Positions 25,845-36,797 of a stretch of DNA of 64,000 bases are shown one piece after another. Source of the stretch: CBDCYS01 sp965224215 (GTDB lineage Bacteria > Acidobacteriota > Terriglobia > Bryobacterales > UBA6623). Location of the stretch: positions 178,012-242,011 of the forward strand of contig CBDCYS010000008.1 in NCBI GenBank assembly GCA_965224215.1, written 5' to 3'. The position numbers were made by a program, and so were the translations under genes. Numbering within the stretch: position 1 is the stretch's first letter; every line of letters starts with the position of its first letter. Below the pieces are notes generated by a model. That model had not been told where the DNA came from. It saw nothing but the letters and a program-made list of their open reading frames with translations, and ran no database searches.

Positions 25845-26062
25845 AAGTGACAGGTCAAGCGTCCCGGCGACCGAATGGCCGAGAGCGAGGTGGTTTGGTG
25901 CGTCTGAGAACGAGGCGCTTGACCCGCCCAAAACGTGACGACTTGGCCTTTCGTGCGGGGCGACTTGACCCCTTTGTTACGACACGAGCACCTGACTCGG
26001 CTTAAGCCCAGACAGTTTGACCCGTCACTTGCGTTCCCGGCTCTGACACAGCAGGTAACCCT

Positions 26063-26533
26063 ATGCCCCTCCACTTCCGACTAGCCACCGCCGACGACTA
26101 CGAGCAACTCGAATTCATCGTGGTCGCCGGATTTGAAAACGTTACCTGGCAAAAGACAGCCGATGAACGTTTTGGACTGCTCAACGGAACCGACTGGCGG
26201 GAGCGCTGGCGCATGCGGTTCCGAAAGGCTTTCGATACGGAAACCGTCCTGGTCGGCGAAGCGGATCGTGAAGTCGTCTCCGTTGTTGTCGGTGAAATCA
26301 ATTCGAAAACCAAGCTGGGCTACATCGACATAATCGCCGTCGACGCACGGTTCCAGGGACACGGCTATGGCCGCGAAACCCTGCGCCAGATGCTGGCCTA
26401 CATGAAGCAGCACGGAGCGAATCACGCTCATCTGGAGTGCCTGCTTACGAACACGGAGGCCAACAGCCTCTATGCATCCGAGGGCTTCGAGGAAGTCGGC
26501 AGAATGATCCGCTGGTTCATCGAGATCCCCTGA
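26063..26533 (+). CDS. GNAT-family N-acetyltransferase
   Basis: A 156-residue acetyltransferase. The acetyl-CoA loop is VDARFQGHGYGRETLRQML (motif A, Q/RxxGxG/A), followed by ANHAHLECLLTNTEANSLYASEGFEEVGRM, the usual motif B. N-terminal MPLHFRLATADDYEQLE is typical. The acceptor cannot be told; ribosomal protein, small amine or antibiotic are all possible. It stands alone, with a 218-bp gap before it that holds several CTTGACCC-like words but no obvious promoter. Confidence 0.85.
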   Translation: MPLHFRLATADDYEQLEFIVVAGFENVTWQKTADERFGLLNGTDWRERWRMRFRKAFDTETVLVGEADREVVSVVVGEINSKTKLGYIDIIAVDARFQGHGYGRETLRQMLAYMKQHGANHAHLECLLTNTEANSLYASEGFEEVGRMIRWFIEIP

Positions 26534-26744
26534 GCCTTTCTGGGGGCCATTCAGCAAGCTCTTCGGATGTATCTCTTAAATCAGTAGGCGCGCGGCCGCG
26601 GGGCTGGGTCTCAGCTACAACTTTTGAAGTGGATCGCCGCATCATGATTGACGGGCGAGTTTTCAGAGCAGCGTGAACAACCGGCTCGGTGAAGGCGGGT
26701 CGGGTAAAGGCCTCTTGCCAAGCAGTCTGCCATTGTTCTTGAGC

Positions 26745-27758
26745 CTAGCCTGGCTTGAGGTATTTTTCCAGGTCTGGATTCAGCAGTTCCTTTACCTCAG
26801 GGTCATCGAGATCCGCCGCCCAAACGACCCGCGCCGGTGAATCGATATGTTTTTCCGGCGTTTTCCCGTCCAGCTTGTCGACGATGGTTCTGACACCGAT
26901 GTACCCGATGCTGAAGGGATCCTGCACGATCAGGGCGTCGATCACACCCTCGCGAAGGTCTTGTTGCAGGCTTGGACTGGCGTCGAATCCGGTCAGCTTG
27001 ACCTTTCCAGCCAACCCACGTGCAACCAGAGCCCGAGCGGCGCCGATGGTTGAGGCTTCGCTCGAGCAAAACAGCGCGTCCAAGTCAGGGTGCGCCGTCA
27101 GCATGTCTTCGGTCACGGCCAGGGCCTTGGCGCGATCCGACATGCAGTACTGCTGGGCAACGATTTCAAGCCCCGTATGGGTCTGTGCCACGGCAGCCTC
27201 GAAGCCCCGCTCGCGGCTATCGGTGGAATCGCTCCCCGGAGAGTGCTTGACCAGCGCCACCTTCCCCGCGCCGCCGACAAGTTGGGAAACGGTTTCAGCG
27301 GCCATCTCTCCGGCAGCCACGTTATTTGTCGCGACGTAGGAGACATAGTTTTCTGTGTCGATTCCTGAGTCGAAAATCGTAACCGGAATGCCCTCCCGTG
27401 CTGCTCTTTCAACGACGCTGACCAGCGCGGTGCGCTCGGTAGGCGAGAGGACGATTCCGTCAATCCGGCGATTGATCATGGCGTCAACGATCTGGATCTG
27501 ACGAGCATATTCGGTCTCTAGAGTCGGGCCGTTCCACTCGATTTCCACATCGAACTGCTGACTTGCCGCGATCACCCCGGCATGAACCGATATCCAGAAC
27601 AATGAGGATGTCCCCTTCGGGACGACGCCGATGATTCTCTTGCCCGAGCGGTTACAGGCAAGAGCCCCAGCCATCAAAGGAAGAGTGGCGAGAAAGTGGC
27701 GGCGGTCGAGCTTCCGCCCCATATGCGGTTTCAATTCCAGCCCAGTAGGTGGTTTCAC
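26745..27758 (-). CDS. Sugar ABC-type substrate-binding lipoprotein (RbsB-like)
   Basis: A periplasmic binding protein of the LacI/RbsB fold, about 337 residues. The N-terminus has a twin-Arg-like segment DRRHFLATLPLMAGALAC that ends in a lipobox, so the mature protein should be anchored by its Cys. The rest shows the two-lobe sugar-binding pattern: IQIVDAMINRRIDGIVLSPTE, YVATNNVAAGEMAAE, LDALFCSSEASTIGAARAL and VQDPFSIGYIGVRTI. No ABC permease or ATPase lies beside it, so it is an orphan receptor or works with a transporter elsewhere. It is divergent from the PhyH gene at 27822. Confidence 0.85.
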   Translation of the reverse strand: MKPPTGLELKPHMGRKLDRRHFLATLPLMAGALACNRSGKRIIGVVPKGTSSLFWISVHAGVIAASQQFDVEIEWNGPTLETEYARQIQIVDAMINRRIDGIVLSPTERTALVSVVERAAREGIPVTIFDSGIDTENYVSYVATNNVAAGEMAAETVSQLVGGAGKVALVKHSPGSDSTDSRERGFEAAVAQTHTGLEIVAQQYCMSDRAKALAVTEDMLTAHPDLDALFCSSEASTIGAARALVARGLAGKVKLTGFDASPSLQQDLREGVIDALIVQDPFSIGYIGVRTIVDKLDGKTPEKHIDSPARVVWAADLDDPEVKELLNPDLEKYLKPG

Positions 27759-27821
27759 ATTCTCAGTTTAGACAAACCTATCAGCAGCCATTTCCTCGCT
27801 AGAAGCGGCTAGAATAAGTCG

Positions 27822-28658
27822 GTGGTGGAACCGAATAACAACCTCCTCGCCGAACGCGAGATAGCCCAGTACAACGAAGCCGGCTTTCTCACCGCGCAAT
27901 GGCGGCTGCCTGAAGACCTGTTGAAGCGCATCCGCGGCACAGTCGATCGCCTGATCGAAGCGAACCCGCACGTCCGCCCTGAACAACTAGCCGTACCGCA
28001 CGTGCCGGGCGGTGCCGGAGGCAACATCCGCAGCGACCCCGCCCTTCGCGGCGAGTTGCTCTCCTACGCCCACGCCCCTGAGATCCTCGACTGCCTTGAG
28101 CAGTTGATCGGACCCGACATCATGCTATGGAGCAGCCAAGTGTTCCACAAGCCTCCCTCCGACGGCATGGCGGTCCCCTGGCACCAAGACGGTGAGTATT
28201 GGCCTCTGCGCCCTCACGCCAATTGCACCGTTTGGATTGCCCTTGACCCGTCGACCAGCGAAAACGGCTGTCTGCGAGTGATTCCTGGGTCGCATAGAAA
28301 CGGCCTCTTGCCGCACTCCCGCTCCGAGAATACAGATCTAGCGCTGGACGCCGCGATCGATCTATCCACCCTCGACGAGTCGTCGGCGATCGACGTCGAG
28401 CTGCAGCCCGGGGAGATCTCGTTTCACGACGTCTTCCTCGTTCATGGCTCGGAAGCCAACCGCTCGCCGAACCCCCGCTCGGCGTTTGCGATGCGCTACA
28501 TGCCGGCGACGACGCTCTACGACCGCTCGGTTCCCGACTACGTGACGAACAACGGCATGGTCATGCATTGGGCGGAGCGGCCGATCTACCTCGTGCGCGG
28601 CCAGAATCGCCATCCAGGCAATCGCTATCACGTCTGGGATCAGGCGGCGGGGCTTTAA
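27822..28658 (+). CDS. Phytanoyl-CoA dioxygenase (PhyH) family oxygenase
   Basis: An Fe(II)/2-oxoglutarate-dependent oxygenase of 278 residues. The metal-binding HxD is in VPWHQDGEYW, the distal His in LVHGSEANRS, and the following Arg region binds 2-oxoglutarate. The start is GTG 27822 or GTG 27825; no ATG is in frame nearby. It is followed directly by the TIM-barrel-like gene (3-bp gap), so both are probably cotranscribed. In other bacteria PhyH enzymes hydroxylate diverse small molecules; the substrate here is unknown. Confidence 0.87.
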   Translation: MVEPNNNLLAEREIAQYNEAGFLTAQWRLPEDLLKRIRGTVDRLIEANPHVRPEQLAVPHVPGGAGGNIRSDPALRGELLSYAHAPEILDCLEQLIGPDIMLWSSQVFHKPPSDGMAVPWHQDGEYWPLRPHANCTVWIALDPSTSENGCLRVIPGSHRNGLLPHSRSENTDLALDAAIDLSTLDESSAIDVELQPGEISFHDVFLVHGSEANRSPNPRSAFAMRYMPATTLYDRSVPDYVTNNGMVMHWAERPIYLVRGQNRHPGNRYHVWDQAAGL

Positions 28659-28661
28659 TTG

Positions 28662-30080
28662 ATGAGCAGCCAGCGTTTCCTCGGTGTTACAGTCTTACCG
28701 GAGTACATCCAGAGCGAAGGTGTCGACGGAGTACTCGACAACCTAGTCACCAAGGTCGGCGCCAACGCCGTCGCGACCTCTCCCTATCTGATGGAGGAGG
28801 CCGACAAGGAAACCGGCGCCCGCGAGCCCCCGGCCGATGCGGGCGCCGGAGCGGTTCGCCTGCTGGACCGGCCCCTCTTCGGCAAGCGTGAAGTCTGGGT
28901 GCGGACGGCCCCCAGCTTCGTGCCGGACCGCGATCTCTACCGAGGACTGCGCTATCAGCCAGCCGAGCCCACGGCCCTCACTCACCGCCAGGGACAGATC
29001 ATCCACAACTTCATCCGCGCCGCACAAGCCCGCCACCTCAAGGTTTACCTGCAGGTTCAGGCCGCCATTCCGCCAGGCTATCGAGTGCAATTCGGCGGGC
29101 CGGTCGACGATGACCGCGCGCGGCTGCCGGACGGGCGCATCCCGCCGCGGCGTCTGGCGAAGAACGGCAGCCTGGCAAGCCCGCACATTCTGGAATACGA
29201 ACATTCACTGCTCCGCGACCTGTGCAAGAACTACCCCGATATCGATGGCATTCGCGTCGACTGGCCCGAGTACCCGCCCTACTTTCTCGATTCCGTATTT
29301 CTTGATTTCGGCCCTCATGCGGAGCGTGTCGCGCGGACGCTAGGGTTCGACTTCGATCTGATGCAGCGGGAGGTCGGTGGGCTGTACGAAAAGCTCCATG
29401 GCGGATTGACCGATGCCGACTTGGCCCCGTGGACAGAGGCCGACGGCGGGCGCTTTACTCTCCTGCGGCTGATGACGGAATACCCCGGCGTAGGCCAGTG
29501 GCTGAAATTCAAGGCTCACCTCGTCGAGCAGATGCTGGCGGGATTTCGCAAGGTCATGGACGATTCCGGCGGGCAGCACATGGAGTTAATGCCCAACGCT
29601 TTCCCGCCCCCTTTTACCGCCGTTTCCGGGATGGATTTTGCTTCGGTCGCAAGACACAGCGCCGCCATCAGCGTCAAGCTCTACACCATGCACTGGCCGA
29701 TGATCTTGCGTTTCTATGGAGACCAGATACTGAAAGCCAACCCAGGCCTTTCCAGCCAGGCTCTGGTCCGCGCCCTGGTCAAATGGCTCGACATCGCCGA
29801 CGACGACGGACTACCCCAACTCGAGGATTACAACTACCCGCCCCCTGACGCACCACATCCCGTCGGCCCGAAAGCCCAGACCCGCAAGATCCGCCAAGCT
29901 CAAGCCCAGGCCGGAGATACCCCCATCTACGTTCTAGCCCACGGATACGGGCCGATCGACGACTTCCGCAAACGAATCGAGGTAGCTCACAAAGCCGGCA
30001 AGCACGGCATGTGGGTGAACCGCTACGCCTACCTGACGGACGAAAAGCTCGAGGCCATTGGCCAGGTGACCGGGGCCTAA
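28662..30080 (+). CDS. Uncharacterised TIM-barrel glycosidase-like protein
   Basis: A 472-residue protein without a signal peptide. Blocks such as VTVLPEYIQSEGVDGVLDNL, NFIRAAQARHLKVYLQVQAAI, YPDIDGIRVDWPEYPPYF and ISVKLYTMHWPMILRF follow the strand-helix rhythm of a (beta/alpha)8 barrel like those of glycoside hydrolases. DWPEYPP could hold an acidic catalytic residue. I do not recognise a named family. ATG 28662 comes four bases after the PhyH stop, indicating translational coupling. The pair may act on the same plant- or polymer-derived compound. Confidence 0.6.
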   Translation: MSSQRFLGVTVLPEYIQSEGVDGVLDNLVTKVGANAVATSPYLMEEADKETGAREPPADAGAGAVRLLDRPLFGKREVWVRTAPSFVPDRDLYRGLRYQPAEPTALTHRQGQIIHNFIRAAQARHLKVYLQVQAAIPPGYRVQFGGPVDDDRARLPDGRIPPRRLAKNGSLASPHILEYEHSLLRDLCKNYPDIDGIRVDWPEYPPYFLDSVFLDFGPHAERVARTLGFDFDLMQREVGGLYEKLHGGLTDADLAPWTEADGGRFTLLRLMTEYPGVGQWLKFKAHLVEQMLAGFRKVMDDSGGQHMELMPNAFPPPFTAVSGMDFASVARHSAAISVKLYTMHWPMILRFYGDQILKANPGLSSQALVRALVKWLDIADDDGLPQLEDYNYPPPDAPHPVGPKAQTRKIRQAQAQAGDTPIYVLAHGYGPIDDFRKRIEVAHKAGKHGMWVNRYAYLTDEKLEAIGQVTGA

Positions 30081-30529
30081 ACTGACTGCGCGTGCTAGAA
30101 GCGGTCGCGGCAGGCGCTCGCGACAAGGGCAGGACTGCCATCCGATCTTCGGGCCGAGTCCACACAATCGAGGCCCGTTTACGGGCCACTCGAGTTCGGC
30201 CGTTCTGACGTGGCGTACGACTCTGCGGTACCGCCTCGCGCCTCCGGCGCCTGGTCCGGGGAATAGCCTCGTTTTGAGAGTTGCACTGTCAAGTCGAACC
30301 TACCGAAGGATCGCTTGCGCACGAGATCAATCGACAAGCCCTACGCCTTTACTGCATCCAGCGGTTACAATCAAACCAACGGAGCCGATTGGTTGACGAC
30401 CCGCGATCTCGTATGACGAATCGTCGAATCGTCTGAGCAACGCCTGGCGGGCCAGCCGGCAGATCACCGGTTCTCAACGTTGTATGACCTCAAGGAATTA
30501 TCGGCTACGGCCCCGAGCCGCAATTACGC
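30081..30529. other. Intergenic region
   Basis: About 450 bp before the haem-protein gene. No open frame with gene-like content and no clear promoter or RNA was seen. An ATG at 30484 begins a frame (MTSRNYRLRPRAAITLALCF) that would make a good signal-peptide start for the next gene if one base were removed near 30540. Confidence 0.5.
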
Positions 30530-33500
30530 TTGCTCTTTGTTTCAGTCCTAGGGGTTGCCTGGACAGCGCATTTCGTCCGGGCCCAGGCGGCGGACGCCGC
30601 TCCCATCGCACTCGAAACATCATTCGGGCAGTATGTGGGGCCGTTCTTGAAACAAAACTGCCTTCCATGCCACAACGCCGACACCGCGATGTCCGGGATC
30701 CGCCTGGGCCAGCTTGACGCGGCGCTCGAGGATCGCCACATTCGCCTGTGGGAAGCCGTACGGAGGAAAATCGGCGATGGAACGATGCCGCCGAAAGACG
30801 CGCCGCAGCCAACCGACGGCGAGCGTCAGCGGGTGGTCGAGTGGATCACGCACGGCTTGCATGTGGCTCGCTCACGTCCGACGCCTAAGAACGGTATCGT
30901 TCGGCGACTCACTGTCTCGCAGTACCGCAACACTCTGCGCGAATTGCTTCTGCTGGACGACGATCTGACGGATATTCTCCCCCCGGACGCTGTATCCAAA
31001 GATGGATTCGTCAATAACGCTGAGACGCTGCAAACTTCCCCGTTGCTGATGGAAGCCTACCTGGAAATCTCCGAAGAGGCGCTCGGCCGAGCCATCGTTA
31101 ACCCAGACTCGAAGCCCTCGATCCAGAATTTCCGTGTCGCGTTAGGCGCGTCCATCAATCCTGAGCCGCTCCCCGAGAAACTTGTTCTGGGAGCGCTTAG
31201 CTTGCTGCTCGATAACGCGGACTACATGGTGACGCAGCTCACACCCATCAAGCCCTTCGCCTTTGAACCGTTCCATATGCGGACCAAGTATCGTTTCATC
31301 GAAGGATATAAGGGGAACTCCACGGTTCGAGGCTGGCGAGACTATGACAGTATTTACCACGCGGTCTTCGCGGGCATGCGCGACATGGAGGGCTACCCGA
31401 AAGGGAGCCCCTACAGCTCGGTCCCGCGGGGTCTTTTGCTGCGGCCGGCCATTCCCAATGACGAGCTTTTCGGCGCAATCGACGGCACCTACGGACCGAG
31501 GGCGAACTTCAAGATCTCGCTGCGTGAACTGCCAGACCACGGGCGCTTTCGGGTCACCGTCAGGGCAGCGAAGTACGACGACGGACTGTTGCTCGATGTG
31601 GGCGCACCACCGCAGGTGTCCAGCGGGCCAGACACGGTCCTGATCCGAAATCCGCAACCTGTTCAAACTGTGACGATCAAGAGGCCCGGCATCTATCAAG
31701 TCGACGTCTACGAGGCGGACCGAAGGCGGTTGCCGGCCGCCGACCCGTCGCGGTTAAACGACGGGCTCACCGGGTCATGGGATTTCGATGCCGATATAGG
31801 CCCGCGTTTGGGCAGCCGGCTGGAAGGAGACGCGCGGCTAGTCGATTCACCTTTTGGCCAAGCCGTGTCCCTCGACGGCGATAACGATTCCGTGGTGATC
31901 CCTCGGGCCGAGGTGACGAACGTCGGCGCCGGCGACTTTACCGTGTCAGCCTGGATCCACCCGGCCGAGCTCCGTGCAGCGGGCATCGTTGTGCTCGGAG
32001 CCTATGAGCAGCAGCCCGGCTGGCGCCTTGAAATGGCCGGAAACAAAGGCGCCCTGCGGATCTCGACACTCGGACCCGATGAAGAAAGCAACGGGGTTGT
32101 GATGTCCCCGCCAGCCGTCATTCGGGCCGATGCTTGGCAGCACGTCGCGGCGGTTGTTCGCCGCGGAGCCGGCGAAACGCTGCTCTACGTGAATGGCTAC
32201 TCCGTCGCGATGGGCGAGATTGGCCCGGCGAATCTGGACAGCCCGAAGGCCGATCTCCATCTCGGCCGTGTTTCCTACTTCGAATTCTTTCGTGGCGAGT
32301 TGGGTGAAGTTCGGATCTACAACCGGGCCCTCGACGAAGCGGAAGTTCAAGCGCTCGTGCAACCTGGCCGGAAGCTTGTCGTGCCTCCTCCCGAAACGCC
32401 GCAAGAGGTGACGCTGACGCTGGGCGGCCGGCCATTTGAAGGAACGTTGCAGCAGCCCGCCTTCCTGGCGGTCAGGCTGGATGGGGAGCCGCTTCAAGTC
32501 GGCGTCCAGCACGCCGGCGTGAAGGATTTGGACCGGGTCGTTTTTACACCACTCGCCACCGATCACGAAGTCTCCCAACGATTTCTCGCTTTTGAAAAGC
32601 GCGTGCCGCGAGTCGGCGTGCATTTGGGGGTTCGGCGCGATTGCGGCAGTACGTTCGCTCCGGTCGGAGCGCCTCAAAACGTGGCCGATGGCAAGCTCAC
32701 GAGCTTTGTCTTCGAAGGGGCCATCAGCGATTTTCCCAGTCCGGATGTCGAAAAGGACAACGTCAATTATCTCGCCGGCATTCGGGAAATCGCCGTGCAT
32801 AGCGAGTACACCGACGGCCGGGACATGCCGCGGTTGCTGGTTCAGTCGGTGGAATTCGAGGGGCCGTTCTACGAAACCTGGCCACCGGAGTCGCATCGCG
32901 GTATCTTCATCGATTCCGAGAGTAAATTCGACGCGACGGCTTATGCCCGAGAAATCATTCGCGGCTTCGCGACCCGTGCCTACCGCCGCCCCATCACTGC
33001 CATGGAAGAGATCGCGCTGATGGCGGTGTTCCAGCAGTCACTGGACGCGAAAAGGGGTTTTCAGGGGAGTGTGAAGGACGCGCTGCAAGTCGCGCTGACG
33101 TCGCCGCAGTTCCTGTTTTTGGTCGAGAAGAGCACCACACCCGAAGCGGAACCACTCGACAACTACGAGCTGGCCTCGAAGCTTTCCTACTTCTTGTGGA
33201 ACGGGCCGCCTGATGGCGCCACGCTGAAGTTCGCCGCCGCCGGCGAGCTGCGGAACCAATTGGATGCCGAAGTCGCGCGGATGATCGGCGATTCTCGTTT
33301 CGCCCGGTTCATCGGGGAATTCACGTCGCAATGGTTGAATCTCGAAAAATTCGATGTGCTTGAGCCGGACCGCGAACAGTTCCCGAAGCTCACGCGCGAC
33401 ACCCGCGCCCAACTGCGTCAGGAGCCGGCCGAGTTTCTTCACTACTTGATCCGGAACAACCTGCCCGTCGGGCAACTGATCGACTCGAAGTTCGTCGTCG

Positions 33501-34141
33501 CCAATGAAGTCGTCGCCAGCTACTACGATTTCGCCGGCATGACCGAGAGTGGTTTCGACTTTGTGCCCATCCGCCACGGCCGGCCCGAGCTAGGCGGCGT
33601 GCTCACTCAGGCGGCGCTGATGGCCGGCCTATCCGACGGCCGGGAATCGAACCCGGTAAAGCGCGGGGCATGGCTGGCGCGCAAAATCATCGCCGAGCCG
33701 CCAGATGATCCCCCTCCCACCGTACCGGACCTCTCGGCGGAGACCGAGGGGCTGTCGCTCAGAGAACGGCTCGAGCAGCATCGCAGCCTGCCCGGTTGTC
33801 TCCAGTGCCACACCAAGATCGACCCCTGGGGCGTGGCCCTGGAGGAATTCGATGCAGGCGGACGGCTCAAGCAGCAGCCCGCCGACGCACGATCCACGTT
33901 GCCCGACAGCACAGAGGTGTCGGGCGTAAATGATCTGAAGCGGTACCTCAGTCAAGATCGTGTCGACCAAGTTGCCTTCAGTTTCCTCAAGCATCTCGCG
34001 ATCTACGCCAACGGTCGTAGCCTGACCTACAATGAACTTGAGTATCTGAAGCAAGACGGACTAAAATTGAAGGCTGACGGCTACCGTATGCAGGAGATGA
34101 TCCGGTACGTGGTCAACAGCAAACTGTTCCTTGAGAAATAA
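30530..34141 (+). CDS. Large secreted c-type haem protein (DUF1587/DUF1592/DUF1588/DUF1585) with LamG insert
   Basis: A 1203-residue exported protein of the family once called planctomycete cytochromes. Haem motif one is CLPCH at 44-48. DUF1587 follows (RRLTVSQYRNTLRELLLLDDDL). Residues about 415-590 form a LamG/concanavalin-like domain (GSWDFDADIG, FTVSAWIHPAEL, QHVAAVVRRG, YNRALDEAEV), likely binding polysaccharide. The C-terminal half has DUF1595 (ATRAYRRPIT), DUF1592 (YELASKLSYFLWNGPPD), DUF1588 with a second haem motif CLQCH near residue 1090, and DUF1585 at the end. The family always pairs with a DUF1552 gene, as here, and is thought to act in extracytoplasmic breakdown. The formal start is TTG 30530; the N-terminus is doubtful. 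Confidence 0.86.
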   Translation: MLFVSVLGVAWTAHFVRAQAADAAPIALETSFGQYVGPFLKQNCLPCHNADTAMSGIRLGQLDAALEDRHIRLWEAVRRKIGDGTMPPKDAPQPTDGERQRVVEWITHGLHVARSRPTPKNGIVRRLTVSQYRNTLRELLLLDDDLTDILPPDAVSKDGFVNNAETLQTSPLLMEAYLEISEEALGRAIVNPDSKPSIQNFRVALGASINPEPLPEKLVLGALSLLLDNADYMVTQLTPIKPFAFEPFHMRTKYRFIEGYKGNSTVRGWRDYDSIYHAVFAGMRDMEGYPKGSPYSSVPRGLLLRPAIPNDELFGAIDGTYGPRANFKISLRELPDHGRFRVTVRAAKYDDGLLLDVGAPPQVSSGPDTVLIRNPQPVQTVTIKRPGIYQVDVYEADRRRLPAADPSRLNDGLTGSWDFDADIGPRLGSRLEGDARLVDSPFGQAVSLDGDNDSVVIPRAEVTNVGAGDFTVSAWIHPAELRAAGIVVLGAYEQQPGWRLEMAGNKGALRISTLGPDEESNGVVMSPPAVIRADAWQHVAAVVRRGAGETLLYVNGYSVAMGEIGPANLDSPKADLHLGRVSYFEFFRGELGEVRIYNRALDEAEVQALVQPGRKLVVPPPETPQEVTLTLGGRPFEGTLQQPAFLAVRLDGEPLQVGVQHAGVKDLDRVVFTPLATDHEVSQRFLAFEKRVPRVGVHLGVRRDCGSTFAPVGAPQNVADGKLTSFVFEGAISDFPSPDVEKDNVNYLAGIREIAVHSEYTDGRDMPRLLVQSVEFEGPFYETWPPESHRGIFIDSESKFDATAYAREIIRGFATRAYRRPITAMEEIALMAVFQQSLDAKRGFQGSVKDALQVALTSPQFLFLVEKSTTPEAEPLDNYELASKLSYFLWNGPPDGATLKFAAAGELRNQLDAEVARMIGDSRFARFIGEFTSQWLNLEKFDVLEPDREQFPKLTRDTRAQLRQEPAEFLHYLIRNNLPVGQLIDSKFVVANEVVASYYDFAGMTESGFDFVPIRHGRPELGGVLTQAALMAGLSDGRESNPVKRGAWLARKIIAEPPDDPPPTVPDLSAETEGLSLRERLEQHRSLPGCLQCHTKIDPWGVALEEFDAGGRLKQQPADARSTLPDSTEVSGVNDLKRYLSQDRVDQVAFSFLKHLAIYANGRSLTYNELEYLKQDGLKLKADGYRMQEMIRYVVNSKLFLEK

Positions 34142-34189
34142 GCAGATACGAAAAAGAGTACGTGGCAGAAACCTACGGGTCAGAAAGCA

Positions 34190-35522
<1,333 letters not shown>

Positions 35523-35758
35523 ACCCAATGGCGTCGACTGCGCCTCCCCCAGGCCCGGCGCCCCTCAGCCGCACCGTAAGGAAGCGGACTACGCCCAAGC
35601 GCTCGGCCGCCCTGAGCCGCCCGCCCTCAATGCGAATGACAGACCAAACCAATCTCCGCACTTTCACGCGAAATGTGAACCCTCTGAGTGAAGTCCGTGT
35701 CAACGAAAAACTGTTACATTTTCAAAACTCCTGCAGCCGTTCACGGATAATTCATAAA

Positions 35759-36789
35759 GGTGGGTATCCGGTTGACTCAGGTAGCCCCAAGATGTAGTAT
35801 GCCGGCAGATGGAAGATTACCCTCAGAACCTGACAGAGTTCGAGGCCCGTTTTAGCAGTGAGGAAGCCTGCCGGGAGTATCTGTTCCGGCGGCGCTGGCC
35901 GGACGGTTTCCGCTGTCCGGGTTGCGGTTGTGGAAAGTCGTGGCCTTTGCGAAAAGTGCTGCTGCAGTGCGCTGCGTGTGGGCGCCAAACCTCGGTGACC
36001 GCCGGGACCATCTTTCAGGACACGCGCAGCCCTTTGCCGTTGTGGTTTCGTGCGATGTGGTGGGTCACCACCCAAAAGACCGGAGCCAGCGCTTTGGGAC
36101 TGCAAAGAGTGTTGGGGCTCAACAGGTACGAAACGGCTTGGACCTGGCTGCACAAAATGCGGCGCGCGATGGTGCGGCCGGGACGGGATTTGCTCGCCGG
36201 GACGGTGGAAGTCGATGAAAGCTACTGGGGCGGGCTCGAAGAGGGCCTGCGGGGCCGAAACCTGAAAAACAAAGCATTGATCGCAGTGGCCGCTCAAGAG
36301 GATGGGCGGGGTATCGGCCGGATTCGCATGAAGAGAATCGAGGATGCCTCGGGCGAGAGCCTGTTGCCTTTCGTGGAGGAGTGCATCGAGCCGGGCAGCG
36401 TGGTGCATACCGACGGCTGGCCCGGTTACTCCGGGTTGAAAAAGGAAGGCTACGTCCATCAGGTCACAGTTGTCAGCAGGCAGGAGCAGTCCGCGTCGGA
36501 ATTGATGCCCCGCGTCCACCGCGTGATGTCACTGCTCAAGCGCTGGCTGCTGGCCACCCATCAGGGCGCCGTGAGCCACAAACATCTGGACTACTACCTG
36601 GACGAGTTCACCTTCCGTTTCAACCGCCGCAAATCCAAAAGCCGCGGCAAACTCTTCTATCGGCTCGTCCAGCAGGCGGTAGCCGTGGATCCCGCGACTT
36701 ACAAGATGATTGTTCACCCGGTTACAGAACCCAAGAAAATCCCCAAACCACAAGATATTGGGGCTACCTGAGTCAACCGGATACCCATC
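35759..36789 (+). mobile_element. IS1595-family element, intact copy (1031 bp)
   Basis: The ends read GGTGGGTATCCGGTTGACTC and, from the right, GATGGGTATCCGGTTGACTC, an inverted repeat of about 31 bp. The 8-bp target duplication TTCATAAA is at 35751-35758 and 36790-36797. A near-identical second copy of the same length (1031 bp after removal of its MITE) is at 55240-56784. Confidence 0.95.
35809..36771 (+). CDS. IS1595-family transposase
   Basis: A 320-residue transposase. The N-terminal zinc ribbon is CPGCGCGKSWPLRKVLLQCAAC, followed by a helix-turn-helix region and the ISXO2-like DDE domain: VEVDESYWGG (first Asp), HTDGWPGYSGL (second Asp), and LDYYLDEFTFRFNRRKS (final acid/Asn). Length and motifs are complete, so it is probably functional and could have supplied the transposition of the second copy in the prophage. 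Confidence 0.95.
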   Translation: MEDYPQNLTEFEARFSSEEACREYLFRRRWPDGFRCPGCGCGKSWPLRKVLLQCAACGRQTSVTAGTIFQDTRSPLPLWFRAMWWVTTQKTGASALGLQRVLGLNRYETAWTWLHKMRRAMVRPGRDLLAGTVEVDESYWGGLEEGLRGRNLKNKALIAVAAQEDGRGIGRIRMKRIEDASGESLLPFVEECIEPGSVVHTDGWPGYSGLKKEGYVHQVTVVSRQEQSASELMPRVHRVMSLLKRWLLATHQGAVSHKHLDYYLDEFTFRFNRRKSKSRGKLFYRLVQQAVAVDPATYKMIVHPVTEPKKIPKPQDIGAT

Positions 36790-36797
36790 TTCATAAA

